Shown here piece after piece: positions 1 to 6,427 of a stretch of DNA of 15,762 bases. The stretch is from an uncultured Eubacterium sp. (GTDB lineage: Bacteria; Bacillota; Clostridia; Lachnospirales; Lachnospiraceae). The translations under genes and the position numbers were made by a program. A model generated the notes under the pieces. It saw only the letters and a list, made by a program, of their open reading frames with translations. It did not search any database and was not told the DNA's origin. The stretch spans positions 1 to 15,762 of the forward strand of contig CAJTMV010000057.1 in NCBI GenBank assembly GCA_910577225.1, given 5' to 3'. The first letter of the stretch is position 1. The number at the start of each line of letters is the position of its first letter.

Positions 1-54
1 GTACAGTGGTGTGGGAGGTCGGCTACTCAACTAATGGGTAGCCTCCTACCCGAT
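1..54 (+). mobile_element. 3' end of a group II intron (tail of domain V and domain VI)
   Basis: The sequence can be folded as a domain VI hairpin. GGCTACTC at 21-28 pairs with GGGTAGCC at 36-43 around the loop AACTAAT. An outer stem is formed by GGGAGG (13-18) with the CC/CCC bases at 45-51. An unpaired A at 48 is the 7th base from the predicted 3' end at 54, which matches the lariat branch point, and the end reads CCCGAT, matching the AY 3' terminus of bacterial group II introns. The first ten bases, GTACAGTGGT, would be the 3' strand of domain V. The reverse transcriptase and the rest of the ribozyme would lie upstream, outside the window. Seen: hairpin, bulged A and AY end. Inferred: intron identity, because domain V is cut by the window edge. 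Confidence 0.72.
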
Positions 55-55
55 C

Positions 56-312
56 GTGGAAGACGGAGCGGTTTGTGTTGATACAGGAAAAGGCGGTGTG
101 GAATTAATGCTTATGGTAAATGTTTTTTTGTAATATAGGATGGTATAAGTATAACTAATGCCTACGAAAAAGAAAATTAATCTGTTAAAAAATATTCATT
201 GGAAAGAAAAGACACTGGAAAATGAAAATATAGATATCATGCAGTTGCTTTTGACATCGCTGAAAACATTAAAGATATATTACTGGAAGGAATGAAGGTC
301 TGGAGGAATTGA
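56..312 (+). pseudogene. Decayed coding remnant between the intron end and the first intact gene
   Basis: No intact gene is present here, but short protein-like stretches are. Frame 2 from 56 reads VEDGAVCVDTGKGGVELMLM and continues to a TAA at 131-133. Frame 1 then reads DGISITNAYEKEN (139-177) to a TAA at 178, passes a TGA at 223, and ends with YHAVAFDIAENIKDILLEG and a few more residues before a TGA at 310-312, seven bases before the next gene. The fragments change frame and contain stops, as expected for the 3' part of a gene broken by the intron and then degraded. I do not recognise the family. The alternative is non-coding spacer with chance open frames. Confidence 0.35.
141..149 (+). 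promoter_or_regulatory. Possible extended -10 promoter element upstream of the cluster
   Basis: TGGTATAAG fits the extended -10 pattern TGnTATAAT with one mismatch. The AT-rich T-tract around 121-129 sits where a weak -35 would be. A second reading pairs TTGTAA (128-133) with TATAAC (150-155) over a 16-base spacer. Either would give a transcript running into the membrane-protein gene at 319 with a long leader. The region is AT-rich, so chance matches are likely. Confidence 0.22.
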
Positions 313-318
313 AAAAAG

Positions 319-2343
319 ATGATTGGAAAAAAGTTTAAATTTTCGGAGTGGACAGGTGTATATTGCGTGATTGCGTTGTTTATGGCTGCAGCATTTTGCT
401 GTATCTATGGCGTGCGAATTCTAAATCCAGTATATACGGAATGGCTGATAAGAGATGGAGATACTCCTATACACTACATGGGATGGAAAGCCTATCGGGT
501 CGGCGACTGGATGTTTCCAATCGGATGTACAGATGTTTTGTCGTATCCGGATAAGGTATCTGTAATTTTTACTGATTCAATTCCGTGTTTTGCAGTGATT
601 TTTAAACTGTTATCCCCAATATTGCCAAAAGAGTTTCAATATTTTGGATTATGGGGAATCATGTGTTTTGTTTTGCAGGGGATTTTATCTGCAAGAATTA
701 TAAGGTATTATGTTAAAAATAAGCTGTTTGTTATGTTTGCAGGTATAATATTTGGCTTTGTGCCTGTTATGATATGGCGTATGTATGCACATACTGCACT
801 TGCTGGTCAGTGGGTCATACTTTTGGCATTAGAACCTGTTTTTGAATATAAAAGCTATACACGTAATAATAAGATTTTAAAACAATGTCTGATCGTAGGA
901 TTGCTTGCCACTTCTATACATTTATATTTTGTGGCAATGTGTGGAATAGCTTTAATTGGTTATTGTATTGCTGATTTCATTGAATCTAAAAATATTAGAA
1001 GATGTATATGCATAGTTGGTTTGTATTTAGTTACATGTACAATAACGATAGGTGTTTTGGGCGGATTTTCTTCAGGAGTTAAGCCTGAATTAGCAGGTCT
1101 GGGAATCCATAGCATGAATTTTAATGCTTTATTTAATCCGCAGAGCTGGTCATGCATATTTCAAAACATGCCTTTGTATGGTACTGGACAGTACGAAGGA
1201 TTTGCATATCTGGGAGCAGGATGTCTTTTTTTATCTTTTTTTGCAAGTATGGGTTTTTTGTGTATTTTGAATGTGAAAAAAACGTTGTCAAAATATAAAT
1301 ATGAAATACTGGCATTATGTTTCATTTTTATTCTATCGTTCATAATAGCACTTTCACCAATTGTGACAGTGGGAGAACAAATATTTTTAGAATATAAAAT
1401 ACCAGGCCCGGTATATAGATTTTGGTCGATATTCCGGGCATCAGGGCGGATGATATGGGTTTCTGTTTATATTATTATGATATGTTCGGTTATAATGACT
1501 TATAAGATTGCAAAAAGTAAAAGAATGTCAGCTGTATTGCTGGTAATTTGCACTATGATACAGATATATGACATACATGATATTTTATTGGAAAAAAATA
1601 ATATTTTCAATTGTCAAAAGACATATCAGACATCATTGAAAGATAAAGAATTTTGGCAGCAATTGGGAAAAGATAGGCAAATTGAACACATTTTTTTTGT
1701 GCAGTCAGGTTCTTTGGGCAACGAAATATATGATTTTGCAGAGTGGGCAACAAATTATAAAAAGACGATAAATAGATTTTACTTTGCGCGGCAGCTTAGT
1801 GATGAAGTAATGGAGATAAATTTGGAAAAAGCTCTAAGCGAAGCTGATAATTCAAAGGTTTTCATATTTTTGGATAATAGCAAAATGCGAACACTGACAT
1901 ACGATTTAAATTACTATTTAGTCGATGGATATATAATTGGATATTCTGGATTGTTAAATTATGCGGATGCATCAACTATATCAGATTTAGATTTGAATTA
2001 TACATGGACATTTTCACAAAATTGCTATCTGCAAAATGGACGCGATAATGAAGGCGTTCGGACCGTATATCCAGGAGGATATTCGTACGGACCATATTGG
2101 GATGTGCCGAGAGGTAAATATCATATTTTAATAACAGGAAATCATTTAGATATTGCAGAGCTGGCTGTTTATTCAGAGGGTGGTGAAAAATTTCATGATT
2201 TTCAAATAATAAATAAAGACGTTACAAGTATTGCTATAGATATAAATTTTATTAATGCTGTAAATAATTTGGAAGTCTTTATCCACAATATATCTGATCA
2301 AAATATTGAATTAAATAATATACGTATGCAATATATTGGATAA
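319..2343 (+). CDS. DUF6311-type polytopic membrane protein, putative GT-C glycosyltransferase with C-terminal beta domain
   Basis: This 674-residue membrane protein has a hydrophobic first two thirds with about ten or eleven membrane segments (roughly residues 13-31, 107-128, 135-155, 188-220, 230-250, 295-318, 328-350, 375-395, 403-420). Before the second segment lies an extracytoplasmic loop with DGD (46-48), FPIG (66-69) and FTDSIP (84-89). This N-terminal pattern (LNP...W...DGD...GW...FPIG...FTDSIP...FQYFGLW) is what I recognise as the DUF6311 family. Acidic residues in the first outer loop suggest a GT-C transferase using a polyprenyl-phosphate sugar. Residues about 430-580 form a soluble alpha/beta region, and 590-674 a beta-rich domain starting YGPYW that is also found in the protein at 6428. 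The start is fixed because an in-frame TGA lies at 310-312; GGAGG at 302-306 is 12 bases upstream. Family fairly sure; transferase role inferred. Confidence 0.85.
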   Translation: MIGKKFKFSEWTGVYCVIALFMAAAFCCIYGVRILNPVYTEWLIRDGDTPIHYMGWKAYRVGDWMFPIGCTDVLSYPDKVSVIFTDSIPCFAVIFKLLSPILPKEFQYFGLWGIMCFVLQGILSARIIRYYVKNKLFVMFAGIIFGFVPVMIWRMYAHTALAGQWVILLALEPVFEYKSYTRNNKILKQCLIVGLLATSIHLYFVAMCGIALIGYCIADFIESKNIRRCICIVGLYLVTCTITIGVLGGFSSGVKPELAGLGIHSMNFNALFNPQSWSCIFQNMPLYGTGQYEGFAYLGAGCLFLSFFASMGFLCILNVKKTLSKYKYEILALCFIFILSFIIALSPIVTVGEQIFLEYKIPGPVYRFWSIFRASGRMIWVSVYIIMICSVIMTYKIAKSKRMSAVLLVICTMIQIYDIHDILLEKNNIFNCQKTYQTSLKDKEFWQQLGKDRQIEHIFFVQSGSLGNEIYDFAEWATNYKKTINRFYFARQLSDEVMEINLEKALSEADNSKVFIFLDNSKMRTLTYDLNYYLVDGYIIGYSGLLNYADASTISDLDLNYTWTFSQNCYLQNGRDNEGVRTVYPGGYSYGPYWDVPRGKYHILITGNHLDIAELAVYSEGGEKFHDFQIINKDVTSIAIDINFINAVNNLEVFIHNISDQNIELNNIRMQYIG

Positions 2344-2414
2344 TCGTAATTACAAAGTCCTTGTGAAAGAGTTTGATCCTAAGAAATTATAGTAAGGACG
2401 AATTATTATTGTGT

Positions 2415-2420
2415 GAGGTG
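2415..2420 (+). promoter_or_regulatory. Ribosome binding site deciding a TTG start at 2427
   Basis: GAGGTG lies 6 bases before an in-frame TTG at 2427-2429. The upstream in-frame TTG at 2373 has no purine tract at a usable distance. The protein starting at 2427 begins MDLSEKTESSFRHPWELSR, which matches how I remember this methyltransferase family beginning. Confidence 0.7.
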
Positions 2421-2426
2421 ATTAAT

Positions 2427-3134
2427 TTGGATTTGAGTGAAAAAACAGAATCCTCATTCAGGCATCCATGGGAACTATCGAGAACAGAGATTATTTTGAG
2501 AGAATTGAAAAAATTAAATATATCCGGAAACGTATTGGATATTGGATGTGGAGACGCTTATTTTGATGACATGCTTTTAAAAAGATTTCCGCGGATCAAA
2601 GAATTATGGGGAGTTGACATCTGTGCGAAAAAAGATATTAGGAATGGAAAGGCTAATTATGTGAATTCATATGAAAAGATTGCCGGAAAAAAGTTCAGAT
2701 TTGTTTTGCTAATGGATGTTTTAGAACATATCGAAGATGATATTTCATTTATGAATAATCTGCAGGAATACCTGGATGAAAATGCTAAAGTATTAATAAC
2801 GGTTCCGGCATTTCAGCGGCTGTATTCGTTACATGATAAACAATTGAAACATTTTAGGAGATATAGTTATAAATTGTTGTCTCAGACCTTAACAAAATCA
2901 GGATATTACGTCACTGATCATTCGTACTTTTTTCTAAGTCTTATACCGCTGCGTATTCTGAGTAAAAATACGACGCAAAATATTGGAACATGGAATTATT
3001 CTGAAAAGAGCCTGATTACAAGGATGATTAGATATTGTCTGGATATCGACTACACAGTTTTAAGAGCTTTTTCAAAGTTGGGGATTTCCATCGGAGGTCT
3101 TTCTTTGCTTGCTATATGTCAAAGCAGCAGGTGA
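2427..3134 (+). CDS. Class I SAM-dependent methyltransferase
   Basis: A 235-residue cytosolic methyltransferase predicted to transfer a methyl group from S-adenosylmethionine to a sugar or lipid-linked intermediate. Visible motifs are the SAM-binding VLDIGCG (36-42), an acidic GVDI at 62-65 ending strand 2, DVLEHI (97-102, motif IV region) and the family-typical segment around 136-147 (H....HFRRYS). The segment FRHPWELSR at 11-19 is also typical of this group. The C-terminal part (about 165-235) is moderately hydrophobic and may contact the membrane. The TTG start at 2427 is preferred over the longer 253-residue reading from TTG 2373 because of the Shine-Dalgarno site at 2415-2420. The gene sits between a membrane protein and a polyprenyl-phosphate glycosyltransferase, a common setting for this family. 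The acceptor cannot be read from sequence. Confidence 0.88.
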   Translation: MDLSEKTESSFRHPWELSRTEIILRELKKLNISGNVLDIGCGDAYFDDMLLKRFPRIKELWGVDICAKKDIRNGKANYVNSYEKIAGKKFRFVLLMDVLEHIEDDISFMNNLQEYLDENAKVLITVPAFQRLYSLHDKQLKHFRRYSYKLLSQTLTKSGYYVTDHSYFFLSLIPLRILSKNTTQNIGTWNYSEKSLITRMIRYCLDIDYTVLRAFSKLGISIGGLSLLAICQSSR

Positions 3135-3204
3135 GAAGCTGGAAGATAAAAAGAGGTAATTTTAGAGAAACCATGAAAAAATATGTATGAAACAGGGATA
3201 AATT

Positions 3205-4143
3205 ATGGATAAAATTTCAATTATAATTCCATGCTATAACGAGCAGGAGGTACTTGCTGTTTTCTACAACGAAATAACGAATATTCTAAACAGGCAGAAA
3301 TATGATTATGAACTTCTGTTTATTAATGATGGTTCGACAGATCAAACGCAGGATATACTAAGAGAATTCGGACATAGGGATAAACACGTTGTATACATTT
3401 CTTTTTCCAGAAATTTTGGGAAGGAAGCGGCTATGTATGCAGGGTTTTGCAATGCATCGGGAGATTATGTGGCAGTTATGGATGCCGATATGCAGGATCC
3501 ACCAGAGTTACTGCCTTCCATGATAGAGAAACTGCAAAGCGGAGAATATGACAGTGTTGCCGCAAGACGTGTGGATCGAAAAGGTGAACCGGTGATCAGA
3601 AGCTGGTTTGCCCAAAAATTTTATAAAATTATTAATCAGATATCAGATGCAGATATTGTAGATGGAGCCCGTGATTTTCGTTTGATGAACAGAAAGATGG
3701 CAGATGTAATTGTATCCATGGGAGAACATAACCGTTTTTCCAAAGGTATTTTTGGCTGGATAGGATTCCGTACATATTGGATGCCATATGAAAATATGGA
3801 GAGAGCTGCAGGAAACACAAAGTGGAAGTTTTGGGGATTATTCCGGTATGCGATTGGCGGGATCATTGATTTTTCACAAGTGCCTTTAAGCATTGCATCA
3901 TGGTTTGGATTGGGAATGACAGTTTTTTCTTTTATAATGATGGGTGTTATCATAGCAAAAAAACTGATCATAGATGATCCGGTACAGGGGTGGTCATCGT
4001 TGGTATGTATCATTATATTTATAGGCGGTATTCAATTGTTTTGTATGGGCATTATGGGGCAGTATATTGCAAAAACATTTGTCGAAACAAAAAACAGACC
4101 GCATTATATTATATCAGAAAGTAATTTGGATGAGGAGAGATAA
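3205..4143 (+). CDS. GT2 polyprenyl-phosphate glycosyltransferase, DPM1/GtrB-like
   Basis: A 312-residue membrane-anchored family 2 glycosyltransferase, expected to move a sugar from a nucleotide donor to undecaprenyl phosphate on the inner face of the membrane. Motifs in order: SIIIPCYNE (5-13), FINDGSTD (39-46), SRNFGKEAAMYAGF (68-81), the metal-binding DAD (93-95) followed by MQDPPE, DFRLMNR (157-163) and RFSKGIFGWIGF (177-188). Two C-terminal transmembrane helices (about 228-253 and 264-287) with QYIAKTFVE after the second are characteristic of the GtrB/YfdH and ArnC-like branch. Length is normal for the family. AGGGA (3194-3198) gives a good ribosome binding site 6 bases before the ATG. 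In this locus it plausibly supplies the lipid-linked sugar donor for the GT-C-like proteins at 319 and 12589. No GtrA-type flippase is seen in the window. Confidence 0.93.
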   Translation: MDKISIIIPCYNEQEVLAVFYNEITNILNRQKYDYELLFINDGSTDQTQDILREFGHRDKHVVYISFSRNFGKEAAMYAGFCNASGDYVAVMDADMQDPPELLPSMIEKLQSGEYDSVAARRVDRKGEPVIRSWFAQKFYKIINQISDADIVDGARDFRLMNRKMADVIVSMGEHNRFSKGIFGWIGFRTYWMPYENMERAAGNTKWKFWGLFRYAIGGIIDFSQVPLSIASWFGLGMTVFSFIMMGVIIAKKLIIDDPVQGWSSLVCIIIFIGGIQLFCMGIMGQYIAKTFVETKNRPHYIISESNLDEER

Positions 4144-4345
4144 AAATATAAACAGATTAATTCTTGTGGTTAATATATATGCAAATTGTAAAATGCTAAA
4201 AATATATGCAGCCTATAACCTTTAATAAAAAGTAATCACAAGACTGAGATATGAGTAAAGTATTTTGTTTGGCTATAACAGACAGAGGGGATGTAAACGA
4301 GAGATTTTATTTTCAAAGAAAACGGGCCAGAATGGAGTTTATATA
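4144..4345 (+). other. Intergenic gap before the exporter genes
   Basis: This gap of about 200 AT-rich bases is the largest inside the cluster. It holds no clear terminator hairpin and no well-scored promoter; weak -10-like strings occur (TAAAAT near 4190, TATAAC near 4275). A 31-codon open frame from ATG 4251 ends with a TAA (4344-4346) that shares one base with the permease ATG, but it lacks a well-spaced ribosome binding site. The gap divides the GtrB-like group from the exporter and its enzymes, so an internal promoter here is possible but not shown. Confidence 0.4.
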
Positions 4346-5122
4346 ATGAATAGAGTGAAGGAATTGTATGCGTACCGGGAAATGATTTTTTCATTGGTAA
4401 AAAGGGATCTAAAGGGCAGATATAAAGGTTCTGCATTAGGATTTTTATGGACGTTTTTGAATCCGCTGCTTCAGCTTGGAGTATATACAATGGTATTTTC
4501 GGTGATTATGCGGTCAGGGATTAAAGATTATTATCTGTTTTTATTTGTTGCACTGATACCATGGATTTTTTTTAGTTCCTCGCTTATTGGCGGAGCGGGT
4601 TGCATATTGGCGCAGCAGGATATGATAAAAAAGATTTATTTTCCAAGGGAAGTGTTGCCTGTATCATTTGTGACAAGCCAGTTTGTAAATATGGTGCTTA
4701 GCTTTATAGTTGTCTTTATCGTATTGTTTTTTTCAAATCATAAATGGAATCTGATTGCGCTGTTTTATTTACCAATCGTTATGCTTGTAGAGTATGTGTT
4801 TGCTTTGGGGGTTACGATGATTACAAGTGCAGTAACAGTGTACCTGAGAGATCTTGAATATATTTTAGGAATTATCGTAATGGCATGGCAGTTTTTAACG
4901 CCAGTCATGTACTCCATAGAACAGGTTCCGGATGAGATTCGCTGGGTATTTTCTTTAAATCCTGTAACATATGTAATCACTTCCTATCGTCAGATTTTGT
5001 ATTATGGTCAGGTACCGCAATTAGAAACTTTATTATCTGCAACTATAATTGGTGTCGTAATGTTGCTTGTCGGGTGGAAAGTTTTTTTTCACCTTCAGAA
5101 ACATTTTGTTGAGGAATTATAA
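4346..5122 (+). CDS. wzm: ABC-2 type polysaccharide export permease (Wzm)
   Basis: This 258-residue inner-membrane protein is the channel half of an ABC transporter that exports a lipid-linked glycan. It begins with an amphipathic segment, LVKRDLKGRYKGSALGFLW (residues about 17-35 from the chosen start), the hallmark of the Wzm/TagG permease family, followed by about six hydrophobic segments. Other family signs are FPREVLPV in the coupling region, YLRDLEYI and the late NPVTYVI segment. ATG 4346 is chosen because GGAG at 4334-4337 lies 8 bases upstream and the resulting length and N-terminus match the family. The longer open frame from TTG 4265 adds 27 poorly conserved, basic residues. The stop codon shares one base with the start of the ATPase gene (TAATG), so the two are translationally coupled partners. 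A teichoic-acid-type substrate is an alternative to a capsule or O-antigen-like polymer. Confidence 0.93.
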   Translation: MNRVKELYAYREMIFSLVKRDLKGRYKGSALGFLWTFLNPLLQLGVYTMVFSVIMRSGIKDYYLFLFVALIPWIFFSSSLIGGAGCILAQQDMIKKIYFPREVLPVSFVTSQFVNMVLSFIVVFIVLFFSNHKWNLIALFYLPIVMLVEYVFALGVTMITSAVTVYLRDLEYILGIIVMAWQFLTPVMYSIEQVPDEIRWVFSLNPVTYVITSYRQILYYGQVPQLETLLSATIIGVVMLLVGWKVFFHLQKHFVEEL

Positions 5123-6402
5123 TGAATATAGAACATGCAATAGAGGTAAGGGATATAACAAAAAAGTTTAAAATTTTTTTTGATAAAGGACATACGCTGA
5201 AGGAAAAGACAATGTTTCGATCCCGAAGAGCGTATCAGACTCGTGACGTACTGCGGGGGATTAGCTTTGAAGTGAAGAAAGGCGAAGCAATCGGGCTGAT
5301 TGGACATAATGGATGTGGAAAAAGTACAACATTGAAATTATTAACTAAAATTATGTATCCGGATAGCGGAACAATTGAAATGTGCGGCAGGGTTTCCAGT
5401 CTGATAGAATTGGGAGCGGGTTTTCATCCGGATATGAGCGGAAGAGAAAATATTTATATCAATGCGTCGATTTTTGGATTGACAAAAAAGGAAATCGATG
5501 AACGTGTGGAGGATATCATTAACTTTTCTGAATTGGAAGAATTTATTGATCTTCCGGTAAGAACATATTCATCAGGTATGTATATGCGTCTGGCATTTTC
5601 AGTTGCCATTAATGTGGATGCAGAAATCTTATTGATAGATGAGATTTTAGCTGTCGGAGACGCAGGATTTCAGATGAAATGTTTTAATCGTTTGAAAGAA
5701 ATAAAAGCAAGTGGCACAACGATTGTAATTGTCTCTCATTCGATGGGACAAATTGAACAGATATGTGACAGATCCATCTGGATTCATGAAGGGAAAATAA
5801 AAGCGGAGGGAAAACCCAAAGAAGTTCATCCGCAATATCTGGAATATATTGGCGATCACAGACTGGCAGTCGCAGAAAAAGCAGAAGAACGAGAAAAAGA
5901 AAAACAAAAAGAAGAATCACAAAAAGAACAACAAATACAAGATAAGAAAACAACACCGACTGAGAATAAAAAGAAACGCTGGGGTAATGAAAATGTAACG
6001 ATTAAAAATGTGCAGTTGACAGATAGTTTTGGACAGGAAAGAGTATGCTTTAAGACAGGAGACTTTGTAGGCATTAAGATTGATTATGAAATGAATACAA
6101 TTGTTCGTGATGCGGTTGTTGGGATAGGCATTTCTCGTATAGATGGAGTGCATTGCTATGGTACAAATACAAGAATAGATAAAGTAGATTATTTTGATAT
6201 TGTGAAAAGTGGAACAATATCATTTGAAATCGAATCTTTACTATTACTACAGGGAAATTACGTATTGGACGTGGCTATAGAATGCGATATGGGGATACCA
6301 GTTGATTTTTATCGTGAAGCCTGTAAGTTTGAAGTTATTTCAACGTTAGACGATGTAGGCGTATCGCGGCTGCAACATAGATGGAACATGGAATTGGTAT
6401 AA
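5122..6402 (+). CDS. wzt: Polysaccharide ABC exporter ATPase with C-terminal carbohydrate-recognition domain (Wzt)
   Basis: A 426-residue ATPase that powers Wzm. The nucleotide-binding domain covers about 1-240: Walker A GHNGCGKST (61-69), a LIELGAGFHPDMSGRENIY segment (94-112) typical of Wzt/TagH, signature YSSGM (149-153), Walker B ILLIDE (169-174) and the H-loop histidine at 206. A highly charged linker rich in Lys, Glu and Gln follows (about 240-283). A beta-rich C-terminal domain (about 285-426) contains RWGNENVTIKNVQL and matches the Wzt_C fold, which in the E. coli O8/O9a systems binds the modified non-reducing end of the exported chain. The extension implies that this exporter selects a finished or capped polymer rather than exporting anything presented. 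It overlaps wzm by one base. ATPase assignment is firm; the ligand is unknown. Confidence 0.94.
   Translation: MNIEHAIEVRDITKKFKIFFDKGHTLKEKTMFRSRRAYQTRDVLRGISFEVKKGEAIGLIGHNGCGKSTTLKLLTKIMYPDSGTIEMCGRVSSLIELGAGFHPDMSGRENIYINASIFGLTKKEIDERVEDIINFSELEEFIDLPVRTYSSGMYMRLAFSVAINVDAEILLIDEILAVGDAGFQMKCFNRLKEIKASGTTIVIVSHSMGQIEQICDRSIWIHEGKIKAEGKPKEVHPQYLEYIGDHRLAVAEKAEEREKEKQKEESQKEQQIQDKKTTPTENKKKRWGNENVTIKNVQLTDSFGQERVCFKTGDFVGIKIDYEMNTIVRDAVVGIGISRIDGVHCYGTNTRIDKVDYFDIVKSGTISFEIESLLLLQGNYVLDVAIECDMGIPVDFYREACKFEVISTLDDVGVSRLQHRWNMELV
5868..5970 (+). repeat. A-rich low-complexity tract encoding the Wzt linker
   Basis: The stretch is dominated by GAA, AAA and CAA codons (Glu/Lys/Gln) and encodes the flexible charged link between the ATPase and recognition domains. 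Such purine-rich runs often vary in length between strains. The long open frames on the opposite strand over this tract follow from the codon bias and are not genes. Confidence 0.7.
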
Positions 6403-6427
6403 ATCCAGACGTATATGAGGAAGTATA

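Noticed and set aside
158..295. 45-codon open frame from ATG 158
   Set aside because: No ribosome binding site precedes it, its product looks like random Lys/Leu-rich sequence, and another frame over the same bases looks more protein-like.
2373..2426. Upstream TTG start for the first methyltransferase
   Set aside because: There is no properly spaced Shine-Dalgarno site, whereas TTG 2427 has GAGGTG 6 bases upstream and gives the family-like N-terminus.
4265..4345. 27-residue N-terminal extension of the permease from TTG 4265
   Set aside because: The extension is basic and unlike Wzm N-termini; ATG 4346 has GGAG at a good distance and gives the normal family length.
5684..5956. Long open frames on the minus strand over the Wzt linker and ATPase domain
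   Set aside because: They arise from the A-rich Glu/Lys/Gln codons on the + strand. The predicted peptides are Phe/Leu runs without ribosome binding sites or family features.
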